Source: Flavobacterium litorale (lineage in GTDB: Bacteria > Bacteroidota > Bacteroidia > Flavobacteriales > Flavobacteriaceae). Taken from it: DNA of 64,000 nucleotides. Where the stretch lies: positions 1,786,501-1,850,500 of the forward strand of contig NZ_CP080429.1 in the NCBI RefSeq assembly GCF_019613795.1, given 5' to 3'. Shown here in pieces: positions 45,885-53,861 of the stretch. How positions within the stretch are numbered: the first letter of the stretch is position 1; each line of letters starts with the position of its first letter. Under the pieces are notes generated by a model. That model was not told the DNA's origin. It saw only the letters and a program-made list of their open reading frames with translations, and made no database searches. The position numbers and the translations under genes are program-made.

Positions 45885-47807
45885 TTATTTTGGGAGTTTA
45901 ATATAAAAAATGGTACCCGTACCTACTTCGCTTTCCAGCCAGATAGTACCATTATAATTCTCGGTAATTTTTTTTACGATAGATAGCCCTAATCCTGTAG
46001 ACCTTTCGTTATTGGTTAGCGATTGGAATATCTGAAATATTTTCTGCTGATTTTCCTTTGCTATACCCGGTCCGTTATCTTTTACAAAAAAGGTATTACA
46101 ATCTTTAGCTTCTTCTACACCAATTTCTACAAGTCCTTTAGGTTTATCAATATAGCTTACTGCATTACCAATAAGGTTCTGGAAAAGTTGTTGTATTCTA
46201 AACCTATCAGCTTTTATTACAGGGAGCTTGTTTTGTATTTCTATTTTTATGTTACTAGGTATATCTATAATATTTATGATGTTGCTTACAATTTCGTGCG
46301 TATTTACAGCATCAGATTGGATTTTACCTTTATCAATTTTTGAGTAGGTAAGTATACCTTGTATAAGGTGATCCATCTTTTCGATTTTACCTTCTATCAG
46401 GCTTAAGTATTGCTCTGTTTCTTCCGAAAGGTTATCGCTATCCTCTTTTATCCATGCTATTAGTGAGTTAATACTACGCAATGGAGATTTAAGGTCGTGC
46501 GACACGATTTGAGCATAATCTTCTAACTCATTATTACTTTTTTCAAGTCGAGCCATAAGCTCTTCTTTCTGGGTTTCCATTATTTTTTTCTCAGTAATGT
46601 CTTCCTCTATAGCAAAATAGCAAGACACTTCCCCGAACTTATTATAAAGTGCTTGCCCTTGTATTTTAACCCAGTATTTTTTCCTGTTTTTGGTGTAATT
46701 AACAATTTCGCAGTTAAACGGCTCTCCATTTTTTATTTGCGTTGCCAAGTATTTTATTGTTTCAGGGTCAGTATCCTCTCCTTGCAGTAAATAGCCTGGC
46801 TTTTTGCCTATAAGTTCGTCCTTGCTGTAGCCCGATATTTCGGTAAAGCTGGTATTAACCCATTCTACTCTACCATTTTTATCGCATATTACAACGGCAT
46901 TAATATTTTTTTCGGCAATGAGCGACAGGAGTACAAGTTGTTCTTCACGCTCTTTTTCCTGCGTCATATCCTCAATTACTGCAAAATATTGCAGTAATTT
47001 TCCATTTTCGTCATATACAGGTTGCCCTTTGGTGCGCGACCAAAAATAAGAACCATCTTTGCGCCCGTGTGCAATTTCTACATCAAACGCTTCGCCTTTA
47101 TAAAATAAATCAGCCATTTCGCGTAGGGCATCTTTATCTATGGCTTCTGTTTTACCAACTTCTATTGGGGTTTTACCAACTACTTCTTCTCGGGTAAACC
47201 CTGTTACGGCTAAGTAGGCATCGTTGCACCAAAATATGGCGGCATCGGGGTTGGTAAATACAATGGCGTTTTTATTGGCACTGGCTACAAGTGATAGTCT
47301 GTTTAACTCCTCACGATCTTTTTTTAATGCTTCTTTTTGCTGTGTATTCACAACCAAAAGCTTTTCTAGCTCTTGGGTAGTTATTTCTTGCTTTTTTAAT
47401 ATTTGTAGTAAATCCAGTTGTGGGTCGTAACTGGCAAAATCGAATATAGTAAGGTTTCGTTTTTTAACGTCTTCTATAGAGGTTAACCACGGCGAGCCTA
47501 CAAAAACATACATATTATTGCCCATACCTTCAAACTGACCTCGCAATAATGAATCAGGGTTAGATGTACACTCTAGTATTACCAATTGATTTAAGTTATC
47601 GGCAATAGTGTTTATAGTTATACTTTCTGAAAAAGGGCGTTTTGAACGGAAGTAATCGGATAAATTTTTACCTTTTTTTAAATACGGGTAGGGGTTTAAA
47701 AGACTTTTTCCGTGTGCGCATATTGTTAGGTTACTGTCTAATAATATGTAGAATGGAAATATCTTATTAAAATTTTCTTCGTTAAAGGTAAAATTGTACG
47801 ATTGCAT
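45885..47807 (-). CDS. HNOBA-PAS-PAS histidine kinase
   Basis: 640 aa, cytoplasmic. Residues ~1-140 (FPFYILLDSNLTICAHGKSL, LSDYFRSKRPFSESI, MYVFVGSPWLTSIEDVKKR) resemble the HNOBA domain that follows H-NOX in guanylyl cyclases. Then a coiled segment, two PAS/PAC units (~170-290 and ~295-410), HisKA with IVSHDLKSPLRS near residue 427, and HATPase (LIGNAVSYIDKP, DNGPGI, STGLGLSIVKK). It lies one base after the H-NOX gene, so the pair looks like a split H-NOX/HNOBA sensor kinase. Confidence 0.92.
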   Translation of the reverse strand: MQSYNFTFNEENFNKIFPFYILLDSNLTICAHGKSLLNPYPYLKKGKNLSDYFRSKRPFSESITINTIADNLNQLVILECTSNPDSLLRGQFEGMGNNMYVFVGSPWLTSIEDVKKRNLTIFDFASYDPQLDLLQILKKQEITTQELEKLLVVNTQQKEALKKDREELNRLSLVASANKNAIVFTNPDAAIFWCNDAYLAVTGFTREEVVGKTPIEVGKTEAIDKDALREMADLFYKGEAFDVEIAHGRKDGSYFWSRTKGQPVYDENGKLLQYFAVIEDMTQEKEREEQLVLLSLIAEKNINAVVICDKNGRVEWVNTSFTEISGYSKDELIGKKPGYLLQGEDTDPETIKYLATQIKNGEPFNCEIVNYTKNRKKYWVKIQGQALYNKFGEVSCYFAIEEDITEKKIMETQKEELMARLEKSNNELEDYAQIVSHDLKSPLRSINSLIAWIKEDSDNLSEETEQYLSLIEGKIEKMDHLIQGILTYSKIDKGKIQSDAVNTHEIVSNIINIIDIPSNIKIEIQNKLPVIKADRFRIQQLFQNLIGNAVSYIDKPKGLVEIGVEEAKDCNTFFVKDNGPGIAKENQQKIFQIFQSLTNNERSTGLGLSIVKKITENYNGTIWLESEVGTGTIFYIKLPK

Positions 47808-47808
47808 A

Positions 47809-48348
47809 CTACCAACTTATTTTGAACGTATACTCTTTATTTATCTCATTTTCTGAATTAATAACTTTTACCTCTGGCATTTCTTTAAATATCTTCATTA
47901 AACCGTTTAAGTATCCTTTAACGAAGGATAACATACCTTTGGTAGTAGATATGTAATGCAGTACGAGTGCATTACCCTCTACGTTACTAACTCTAAATTC
48001 GGGAGGGGTAAGTTCAGGATATATAAGCATCATCCTGTTATGAAAGTTAGGTAAATTTATTAAGTAATCTCTCATAGTATTTCCTCTCGACTCCATAAAT
48101 ATACTATAATTTTCGCTGGTCGTTTTAATAATATGCTCTCCGAAATCGAAAAGTACCTCGTCTAAAGGTTTGTTTGTATGTTTGGCGGTAGTTACTGCAA
48201 TTTTATAGTTAGCATCGTCATTATAGGGTTGTTCCATAATAGACGTATCTATAGGTATATTGCTATCGCTTTTAATAGTTTCCCACCTTGTGTTACCAAA
48301 ACTGTTAACAACATATTGCTCTATAGCCTTATATATAATTCCGTACAT
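47809..48348 (-). CDS. H-NOX (heme NO-binding) domain protein
   Basis: 179 aa stand-alone H-NOX. The proximal heme ligand region is LPNFHNRMMLIYPELTPPEF, with His103 and Pro116 aligning to His102 and Pro115 of the well-studied Thermoanaerobacter protein. MYGIIYKAIEQYVVNSFG is the usual N-terminus. The porphyrin-clamping YxSxR motif reads Y132-I-S134-T-T136, so the Arg is Thr (Lys follows). The role would be NO sensing for the kinase encoded next. Confidence 0.93.
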   Translation of the reverse strand: MYGIIYKAIEQYVVNSFGNTRWETIKSDSNIPIDTSIMEQPYNDDANYKIAVTTAKHTNKPLDEVLFDFGEHIIKTTSENYSIFMESRGNTMRDYLINLPNFHNRMMLIYPELTPPEFRVSNVEGNALVLHYISTTKGMLSFVKGYLNGLMKIFKEMPEVKVINSENEINKEYTFKISW

Positions 48349-48366
48349 ACTGGTTGTTATTAGGTG

Positions 48367-48780
48367 TTATTGTGAAATTAACTCGTTATTACTCCAATAG
48401 TCCACTAGTTTTGTAATACTACTAACGTAATCCTCATACTTTAGTGGCTTTATTATGTATCCTGCAATACCTATTTTATAACACTCTAATAAATCTTTAT
48501 GATTATCGGATGTTGATAGTATAATTGCAGGGATGTATCTTAACTTCTCATCATCTTTAAGTATTTCTAAAAATTCAATACCATTAATTTTAGGCATGTT
48601 TAGGTCCAACACAATAATATCAGGTACAATGGCTTTCTCTTTTAGTAGAACCAATGCTTCCTCGCCGTTATTGGCTTCTATTACTTTGTGCTTTATCTCT
48701 AGGTTTTTTAAGACTCTATTGAACTTCATTACTTCAATAGCATCATCTTCAATTAACAATATATTTAATGACAACGGCAT
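48367..48780 (-). CDS. CheY-like single-domain response regulator
   Basis: 137 aa receiver only: acidic pocket LIEDDAIE, phosphorylation site IVLDLNMPKINGIEF, switch Thr/Ser ILSTSDNHKD and Lys in IIKPLKYED. No output domain; may act by protein contact or as phosphate sink in the relay. First gene of the operon, with a TACTTTTG -7 element (48804-48811) and the direct-repeat element upstream. Confidence 0.95.
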   Translation of the reverse strand: MPLSLNILLIEDDAIEVMKFNRVLKNLEIKHKVIEANNGEEALVLLKEKAIVPDIIVLDLNMPKINGIEFLEILKDDEKLRYIPAIILSTSDNHKDLLECYKIGIAGYIIKPLKYEDYVSSITKLVDYWSNNELISQ

Positions 48781-48855
48781 ATAATGATGGATTTAATCAT
48801 TTTCAAAAGTACAACACAACTACTGCTATTAAGACCACTTATCGATGATAGCACT

Positions 48856-48886
48856 TTTGCTATAGACGAATGGTTGTTTACTTACG
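48856..48886 (-). promoter_or_regulatory. LytTR-type direct-repeat element before the sensor operon
   Basis: Minus strand: CGTAAGTAAA, spacer CAACCATTCGT, CTATAGCAAA, repeats 21 bp apart. Its end is 45 bp from the start of the -7 element TACTTTTG (48811-48804). A ~30-bp core is nearly identical to 51066-51095. Confidence 0.65.
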
Positions 48887-48917
48887 TTGAATAGTTTTTT
48901 GAATAATTATTTAATTT

Positions 48918-50993
48918 TTATTTATTCTTTTTTGTTCTAAATAAGGGGCGTTTGGTAATAGTCCATTTTAACCTAAAACCAAGCTCAGTATAGGTAAAAC
49001 CTGCTGCGGTTGCCGATGCTATGTTACTGTGCAAGCCGTATATGTTGGCAACCAATCTGCTTGAGAATTTATAACCCAGCTTACCTTGCAAGCGGTACGT
49101 ACCCTGTTTTTTGTCCTGTTCTATAAACTGATACCCTGCTGCGGCATTTAAACCGTAGTACATGCCCTTATTTTCTATAGCTTCTTCACTTTTAATAAAA
49201 TCTACAAATACCTCTCCTAAATTAAAGCGTTGCGGGCTAAAATATACTTCGGGTCTCCTATCGGTAAACGAAATGTATTGGTAATTAATACCTCCTTTTA
49301 AAACAGGTTTTGATAAAAAGCTATAGTATAGGGATGTGAACAATAGGTTACGTTGGTTACCGTCGGACTGTGTTGTAAAAAAGTATTGCGTAAACCAACC
49401 CAGTTTAAAATTACTACTAATGTTGTAATTTATGTAAAAGTTATCGGCTGTAATTTCGCTATCCGTTAAGTCGGCATTAAAGTTTTGTACATCTCTTTTA
49501 TATCCAACTTCTAAATCTTGCAATTTAAAGGGTTTTGCTTTAAAAAAGGCTTCGGCTAACAGTTGGTTGTAATCATTTTTAAACGAGGTTACGGCTGTAG
49601 CACCCAGTGCTGCATTAAAACTAACTTTTGGATGAAACTGATAGCTTGCCATTGCTTTAAAGTCGTTGGCTTCTGCCTCTCGGTCGGTCACTGTGTTTTC
49701 TGTTTTTCTGTAGCGATAATAAGCACCTACCGACCATTTTGTGCTTAACGGAATGTTGAGCGTGGTGGTACTAAAATAGGCTTTGTTATCACCATTATCG
49801 TAAGAATAACCCAACTGCTCTTCTACATTAGGGGAGTATATGGTATTGAGTTTACCTAAAAAGTTTATAGCATCTTTTTGATTTTCGAAAATGTTTAGTG
49901 TTTTATCTACTGCTTTGTAGGCTTTGTTGGGTTTACCATCGGCAAAGTAAGCATTGGCAATACCCAAATTACCATCAAACGAAAGTGAATCGTTTACAAG
50001 TATGTATTCATAGTCGGTAATACTTTTTTTAAAATCACTTCGGTACATACCCAACGTTGCCGATAGTGCCAATACGCTATTGTCATTCGGATACTTTTGA
50101 GTTTCTGTAGCAATAGCTTCGTCTGCCATTTTGTATTCTCTATTCCAAATTAAGGCTTGTATATAACGCTCGTTTGCTTTTTTAATAAGTGTTGTATCTT
50201 TGTGTTCTTTTGCAAGTGCTACCGCCTCTATAGCGTACTTTAGTGCTTTTTTATCCTTACCATTGGTATGTTCGGCAAGCGCAAAACCATTGTAGGCTAC
50301 TATACTGTCGGCAGTAGTTATTGCCATTTCACGGTAGGCTGCTTTTGCCATTTCCCCCTTCTTTAGCATCAAATAAATATTCGCTTTGTTAAGCAGGGTA
50401 TCTTTATCTTTAGGAAAGTCAATAAGATTGTCATCTAATATACTAAGCGCACCGTTATAATTACGCCCCTGCATTAATTGTGAAGCATAACCCAACCGAA
50501 TGTATTTTCTGGAAACCAATGCGTTTGGATTATTGGGGGAAGCAGTAAGCGCACGGTTTACATAATTTAAGGCTTCAGGGTATTCTTTTAGGTTGGATAG
50601 TGTGTTGGCGTACCCCAGTAATGCAGGAAAACTTTCTGGGTGTTCCGTTACTAACGTAGTATAATATTCTTTAGCATCTTTATATCTTTTATTCCAAAGT
50701 AACGATTCTGCATAGTTAAGTTCAATCTCAAAATCGTTTGGGTAATCTTCCAGCATAACACTAAAAAGCTCATTTGCTTTTTCAGGGTTATCATGCAAAC
50801 CTAAAGCGCGTGCATAACACAGGTTTGCCGTTTTATTATTGGGATACTCTTTTAGTATAGCACTAAAAAACACTTTTGCTTGTGCAAATTCGCCATTCTC
50901 CAAATAGGCAAAACCTTCTTGCATGTTTTGTGCGTTTGCAATACAACATGTAAACAGGATTATTAATAGGCATGTGTGTTTTAGGTATTTCAT
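48918..50993 (-). CDS. TPR protein with C-terminal YaiO-type outer-membrane barrel
   Basis: Signal peptide (LLIILFTCCIANAQ), at least ten TPR-like helical repeats (residues ~20-370: FAYLENGEFAQAKVFFSAIL and similar), then a ~310-residue beta-barrel of the YaiO family (YSYDNGDNKAYFSTTTLNIP onward). The TPR + barrel order is that of polysaccharide export proteins such as PelB and BcsC. Its place next to a transporter and glycosyltransferases suggests the outer-membrane exit of the exopolysaccharide locus. Confidence 0.88.
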   Translation of the reverse strand: MKYLKHTCLLIILFTCCIANAQNMQEGFAYLENGEFAQAKVFFSAILKEYPNNKTANLCYARALGLHDNPEKANELFSVMLEDYPNDFEIELNYAESLLWNKRYKDAKEYYTTLVTEHPESFPALLGYANTLSNLKEYPEALNYVNRALTASPNNPNALVSRKYIRLGYASQLMQGRNYNGALSILDDNLIDFPKDKDTLLNKANIYLMLKKGEMAKAAYREMAITTADSIVAYNGFALAEHTNGKDKKALKYAIEAVALAKEHKDTTLIKKANERYIQALIWNREYKMADEAIATETQKYPNDNSVLALSATLGMYRSDFKKSITDYEYILVNDSLSFDGNLGIANAYFADGKPNKAYKAVDKTLNIFENQKDAINFLGKLNTIYSPNVEEQLGYSYDNGDNKAYFSTTTLNIPLSTKWSVGAYYRYRKTENTVTDREAEANDFKAMASYQFHPKVSFNAALGATAVTSFKNDYNQLLAEAFFKAKPFKLQDLEVGYKRDVQNFNADLTDSEITADNFYINYNISSNFKLGWFTQYFFTTQSDGNQRNLLFTSLYYSFLSKPVLKGGINYQYISFTDRRPEVYFSPQRFNLGEVFVDFIKSEEAIENKGMYYGLNAAAGYQFIEQDKKQGTYRLQGKLGYKFSSRLVANIYGLHSNIASATAAGFTYTELGFRLKWTITKRPLFRTKKNK

Positions 50994-51058
50994 AATTGGT
51001 TGGATGTCTTCGTTGTTTTTAACTATTGCAATTTAGGTACAAACACACAATATTTCAT

Positions 51059-51089
51059 CTATAGCAAACTACCATTCGGCTATTGTAAG
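51059..51089 (+). promoter_or_regulatory. LytTR-type direct-repeat element, distal
   Basis: CTATAGCAAA, spacer CTACCATTCGG, CTATTGTAAG, repeats exactly 21 bp apart. It is the clearest pair in the window, but no TAnnTTTG occurs 45 bp downstream. It may act on the minus-strand barrel gene or with the proximal element. Confidence 0.6.
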
Positions 51090-51200
51090 TAGTGCCTGAC
51101 GGAAATTGGCTTTCAAAATCTTCGTATTATGAGGGTAATGAATAAGAAATTCGATTTCTTTTGAATAGAAACGTAACAATTATACACTTTCCGTTTCGTC

Positions 51201-51231
51201 TTACAGAACAAAACAACTCATCTACAGTTAA
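51201..51231 (+). promoter_or_regulatory. LytTR-type direct-repeat element, proximal to the transporter
   Basis: TTACAGAACA and CTACAGTTAA, 21 bp apart, with spacer AAACAACTCAT. The TTCG core is not kept. The element ends 44 bp before the -7-like GATATTTG (51275-51282) of the transporter gene. Confidence 0.45.
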
Positions 51232-51315
51232 GAGGCTTTTAACGAAGAATTTACGGTACATACTACACTAATTGGATATTTGCACTATACCATCCAAACT
51301 AAAATTCACTTAACC

Positions 51316-52578
51316 ATGAAAGCAATCAAGACTTTTTTACCCATGTTAAACAAGCTTACAAAAGAGCAGGCATTTATGCTTACTATACTTGTTGTAAACG
51401 CGGGTAACTATCTGTATAATTTACTATTGGGGCGTTTATTAGGTCCGGCAGCGTTTGCCGATGCAGCGGTACTAATTACCTTTTTACTAATAGTATCGTT
51501 TGCGGGTATGACGTTCCAGATTGTAACCGCCAAGTATGCCGTGCTCTTCTCCAATCGTACGCTTTTTGCTTTTTTACAGTGGATATCAAAAAGAGCTATT
51601 GCCATTGGGGTTTTATTGGGTGGCGCTATCGCGTTATCGTCAAATTACTTACAGCAGCTTTTTAATACTAAGAGCAGTTTAATGTTTGTACTATTTGGTG
51701 CAGCATTGCCTATATACTTTGTTATGAGTATTAATAGGGGAGGATACCAGGGTAAAAATAATTTAAAGCAACTCTCGGTTACCTATCAGTCCGAAATGAT
51801 GAGCCGATTGTTTATTACGTTAGGACTTTTATTGGCTCTACGTTTTGTAAATACCTCCGTATTGGTTGCCATAGGTATATTTATCTCATTATTTTTCGGA
51901 TTAATCCCAATCAAACTAAAATCAGTTCGTGCCATTGCTACAGCGAAACCGCAGCAATTAGATACCAAACCTATTGTTACTTTTTTTGCTTTAACGGCTT
52001 TTTATGAGCTTACGCAGATTATAATTAACAATAGCGATATATTATTGGTAAAGCATTATTTTGAGAGTGAACAAGCAGGACTGTATGCCTCTTTAGCACT
52101 TATAGGTAGGGTAGTATATTTTGTAGCATGGATGTTTGTAATGCTACTGTTACCCAAAGTAATTAAACTTAAAAAAGAGGGGTTTGATACCAAACCCATT
52201 TTACTAAAATATGTAGGCTACATAACTGTATTATCAGCATGTATAGTACTAGGTGCTTTTATATTCCCAAAACTGGTAGTACAGCTTATGTTCGGGAACG
52301 ATTATATTGCTATAGCACCATTATTATGGCAGTATGCACTAGCAACGTCAGTATTTGCTATAGCCAATATTTTTGCCTACTATTTTCTTTCTATTGGGCA
52401 GTATTTTCCTGTAATACTATCAGGTATATTAGGGCTCACACAAATTGTACTAATTGTGTTTTTTCATAATAGTCTGGCACAAGTAGTACAAGCTCAAATT
52501 GTTGCCATGCTTGTATTACTATTCGTTCAGTTGTGTTTCTTCTTTTACCATGGCAAAAAGAACGCTCGTCTTAACTAA
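51316..52578 (+). CDS. Polysaccharide transporter, Wzx/PelG-like
   Basis: 420 aa, 12 hydrophobic helices, MOP-superfamily style (LGRLLGPAAFADAAVLITFL; NNSDILLVKHYFESEQAGLY). First gene of a plus-strand pair with a GT4 glycosyltransferase, 80 bp apart. Start at the ATG at 51316; the TTG at 51280 lies within the -7-like element. By locus context it would move the nascent polymer or its lipid-linked unit across the inner membrane. Confidence 0.88.
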   Translation: MKAIKTFLPMLNKLTKEQAFMLTILVVNAGNYLYNLLLGRLLGPAAFADAAVLITFLLIVSFAGMTFQIVTAKYAVLFSNRTLFAFLQWISKRAIAIGVLLGGAIALSSNYLQQLFNTKSSLMFVLFGAALPIYFVMSINRGGYQGKNNLKQLSVTYQSEMMSRLFITLGLLLALRFVNTSVLVAIGIFISLFFGLIPIKLKSVRAIATAKPQQLDTKPIVTFFALTAFYELTQIIINNSDILLVKHYFESEQAGLYASLALIGRVVYFVAWMFVMLLLPKVIKLKKEGFDTKPILLKYVGYITVLSACIVLGAFIFPKLVVQLMFGNDYIAIAPLLWQYALATSVFAIANIFAYYFLSIGQYFPVILSGILGLTQIVLIVFFHNSLAQVVQAQIVAMLVLLFVQLCFFFYHGKKNARLN

Positions 52579-52658
52579 ACCCCCACTCATCGAAAATACA
52601 TTAAAATCATTGGGTTACCGCCCTAAATTTGACTCAACAAACTAAAAATTCTAAAATT

Positions 52659-53861
52659 ATGAAAGTAGCAGTAGTAACAGCATTCCCGCCAAGTAAGGTA
52701 ACGTTAAACGAATATGGTTACCACTTAGTAAAGAATTTTGTAAATAAAGAGGATATTGAAGAGGTTGTATTGTTGACGGATAAAACAAAAGCACCAAAAC
52801 AACTTGATTTTGAGAATAGCGATAAAGTAAAAGTAAGAGAATGCTGGTCGTTCAACAGTTATAAAATACTATTCTCTATTTTCAGAGCAGTATTATCCGA
52901 AAAGCCAGACACAGTACTATTCAATTTACAGTTTATGAAATTTGGCGATAAAAAAGTACCTGCATCTTTAGGGCTTTTATTACCCATGCTTTTGCGTCTT
53001 GCAGGTTTTAAAACCGTAGTATTATTACACAACATAATGGAAACGGTAGATTTACAGGAAGCAGGCTTCTCTAAAGGTGGAGTAATGCAAAAAATATATA
53101 CATTTATTGGTTCGTCACTAACACGTTGCATACTTAAAGCCAATACGGTAGCGGTTACCATAAATAAATACGTAACCATATTAAACGAAAAGTATAAAGC
53201 AGATAATGTAGTACTAATTCCGCACGGCTCTTTTGAAACTGTTAACGAGCCTAATTTTGATACGCTGGAAGGATCTAAAAAAATTATGGCATTCGGAAAA
53301 TTTGGGACTTACAAAAAAGTGGAGATAATGATTGAAGCTGCCAAAATACTCCGCGCACAAGGCATGAATAACATTGAAATTGTTATAGCTGGTACAGATA
53401 GCCCCAACACCCCAGGGTATCTGGACAGCGTAAAAGAAAAATACAGCGATGTAGAAGGGCTTACGTTTACAGGTTATGTAGAAGAAAATGATGTAGCGCG
53501 TATTTTTACCGAAAGCACTGTAGTAGTATTCCCTTATACGGCAACCACAGGAAGCTCGGGTGTGTTACACCAAGCGGGTAGTTATGGTAAAGCAGTAGTT
53601 ATGCCCGACCTTGGTGACCTTGCCCATTTGGTTAGAGATGAAGGCTATAAAGGTGAATTTTTTAGCCCTGATAGTACAGCATCGTTAGCTTTGGCTATTG
53701 GTAACCTACTTAAAGACGACGATTACAGACAGGAAATTGCTATGGCAAACTACAATGCTGCACAAGCACTCTCTATGGATAGTATAGCAGGTATGTACCT
53801 GCAACAATTTACAGCCTTACAAAACGGTAAAACACACGATACATTAGTAAGTAATGTGTAA
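52659..53861 (+). CDS. Glycosyltransferase family 4
   Basis: 400 aa GT-B fold. N-terminal VAVVTAFPPSKVTLNEYGYH. C-terminal nucleotide-sugar domain with KKIMAFGKFGTYKKVEIMI, GLTFTGYVEENDVARIFTES and ATTGSSGVLHQAGSYGKAVV (the E-x7-E region is altered to V..HQAGSYG). Cytoplasmic retaining transferase of the polymer locus. Its 3' end overlaps the convergent hydrolase gene by 18 bp. Confidence 0.9.
   Translation: MKVAVVTAFPPSKVTLNEYGYHLVKNFVNKEDIEEVVLLTDKTKAPKQLDFENSDKVKVRECWSFNSYKILFSIFRAVLSEKPDTVLFNLQFMKFGDKKVPASLGLLLPMLLRLAGFKTVVLLHNIMETVDLQEAGFSKGGVMQKIYTFIGSSLTRCILKANTVAVTINKYVTILNEKYKADNVVLIPHGSFETVNEPNFDTLEGSKKIMAFGKFGTYKKVEIMIEAAKILRAQGMNNIEIVIAGTDSPNTPGYLDSVKEKYSDVEGLTFTGYVEENDVARIFTESTVVVFPYTATTGSSGVLHQAGSYGKAVVMPDLGDLAHLVRDEGYKGEFFSPDSTASLALAIGNLLKDDDYRQEIAMANYNAAQALSMDSIAGMYLQQFTALQNGKTHDTLVSNV

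Larger units (their letters stand above)
50994..51315. other. Long divergent intergenic region with two repeat elements
   Basis: 322 bp without a gene between the TPR/barrel gene and the transporter gene. It holds two LytTR-type elements (listed separately), a TGTGTTTG near-match to a -7 element for the minus-strand gene (51041-51048), a GATATTTG near-match for the plus-strand gene (51275-51282), and a small hairpin AAGAAAT-TCG-ATTTCTT (51144-51160). No RNA gene recognised. Confidence 0.5.

Noticed and set aside
48783..48801. AATGAT-N7-ATCATT inverted repeat upstream of the CheY-like gene, resembling an FNR-type box
   Set aside because: The spacer between ATGAT and ATCAT is 7 bp instead of 4, and it lies downstream of the -7 element. 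It does not fit the box or the geometry found at other promoters.
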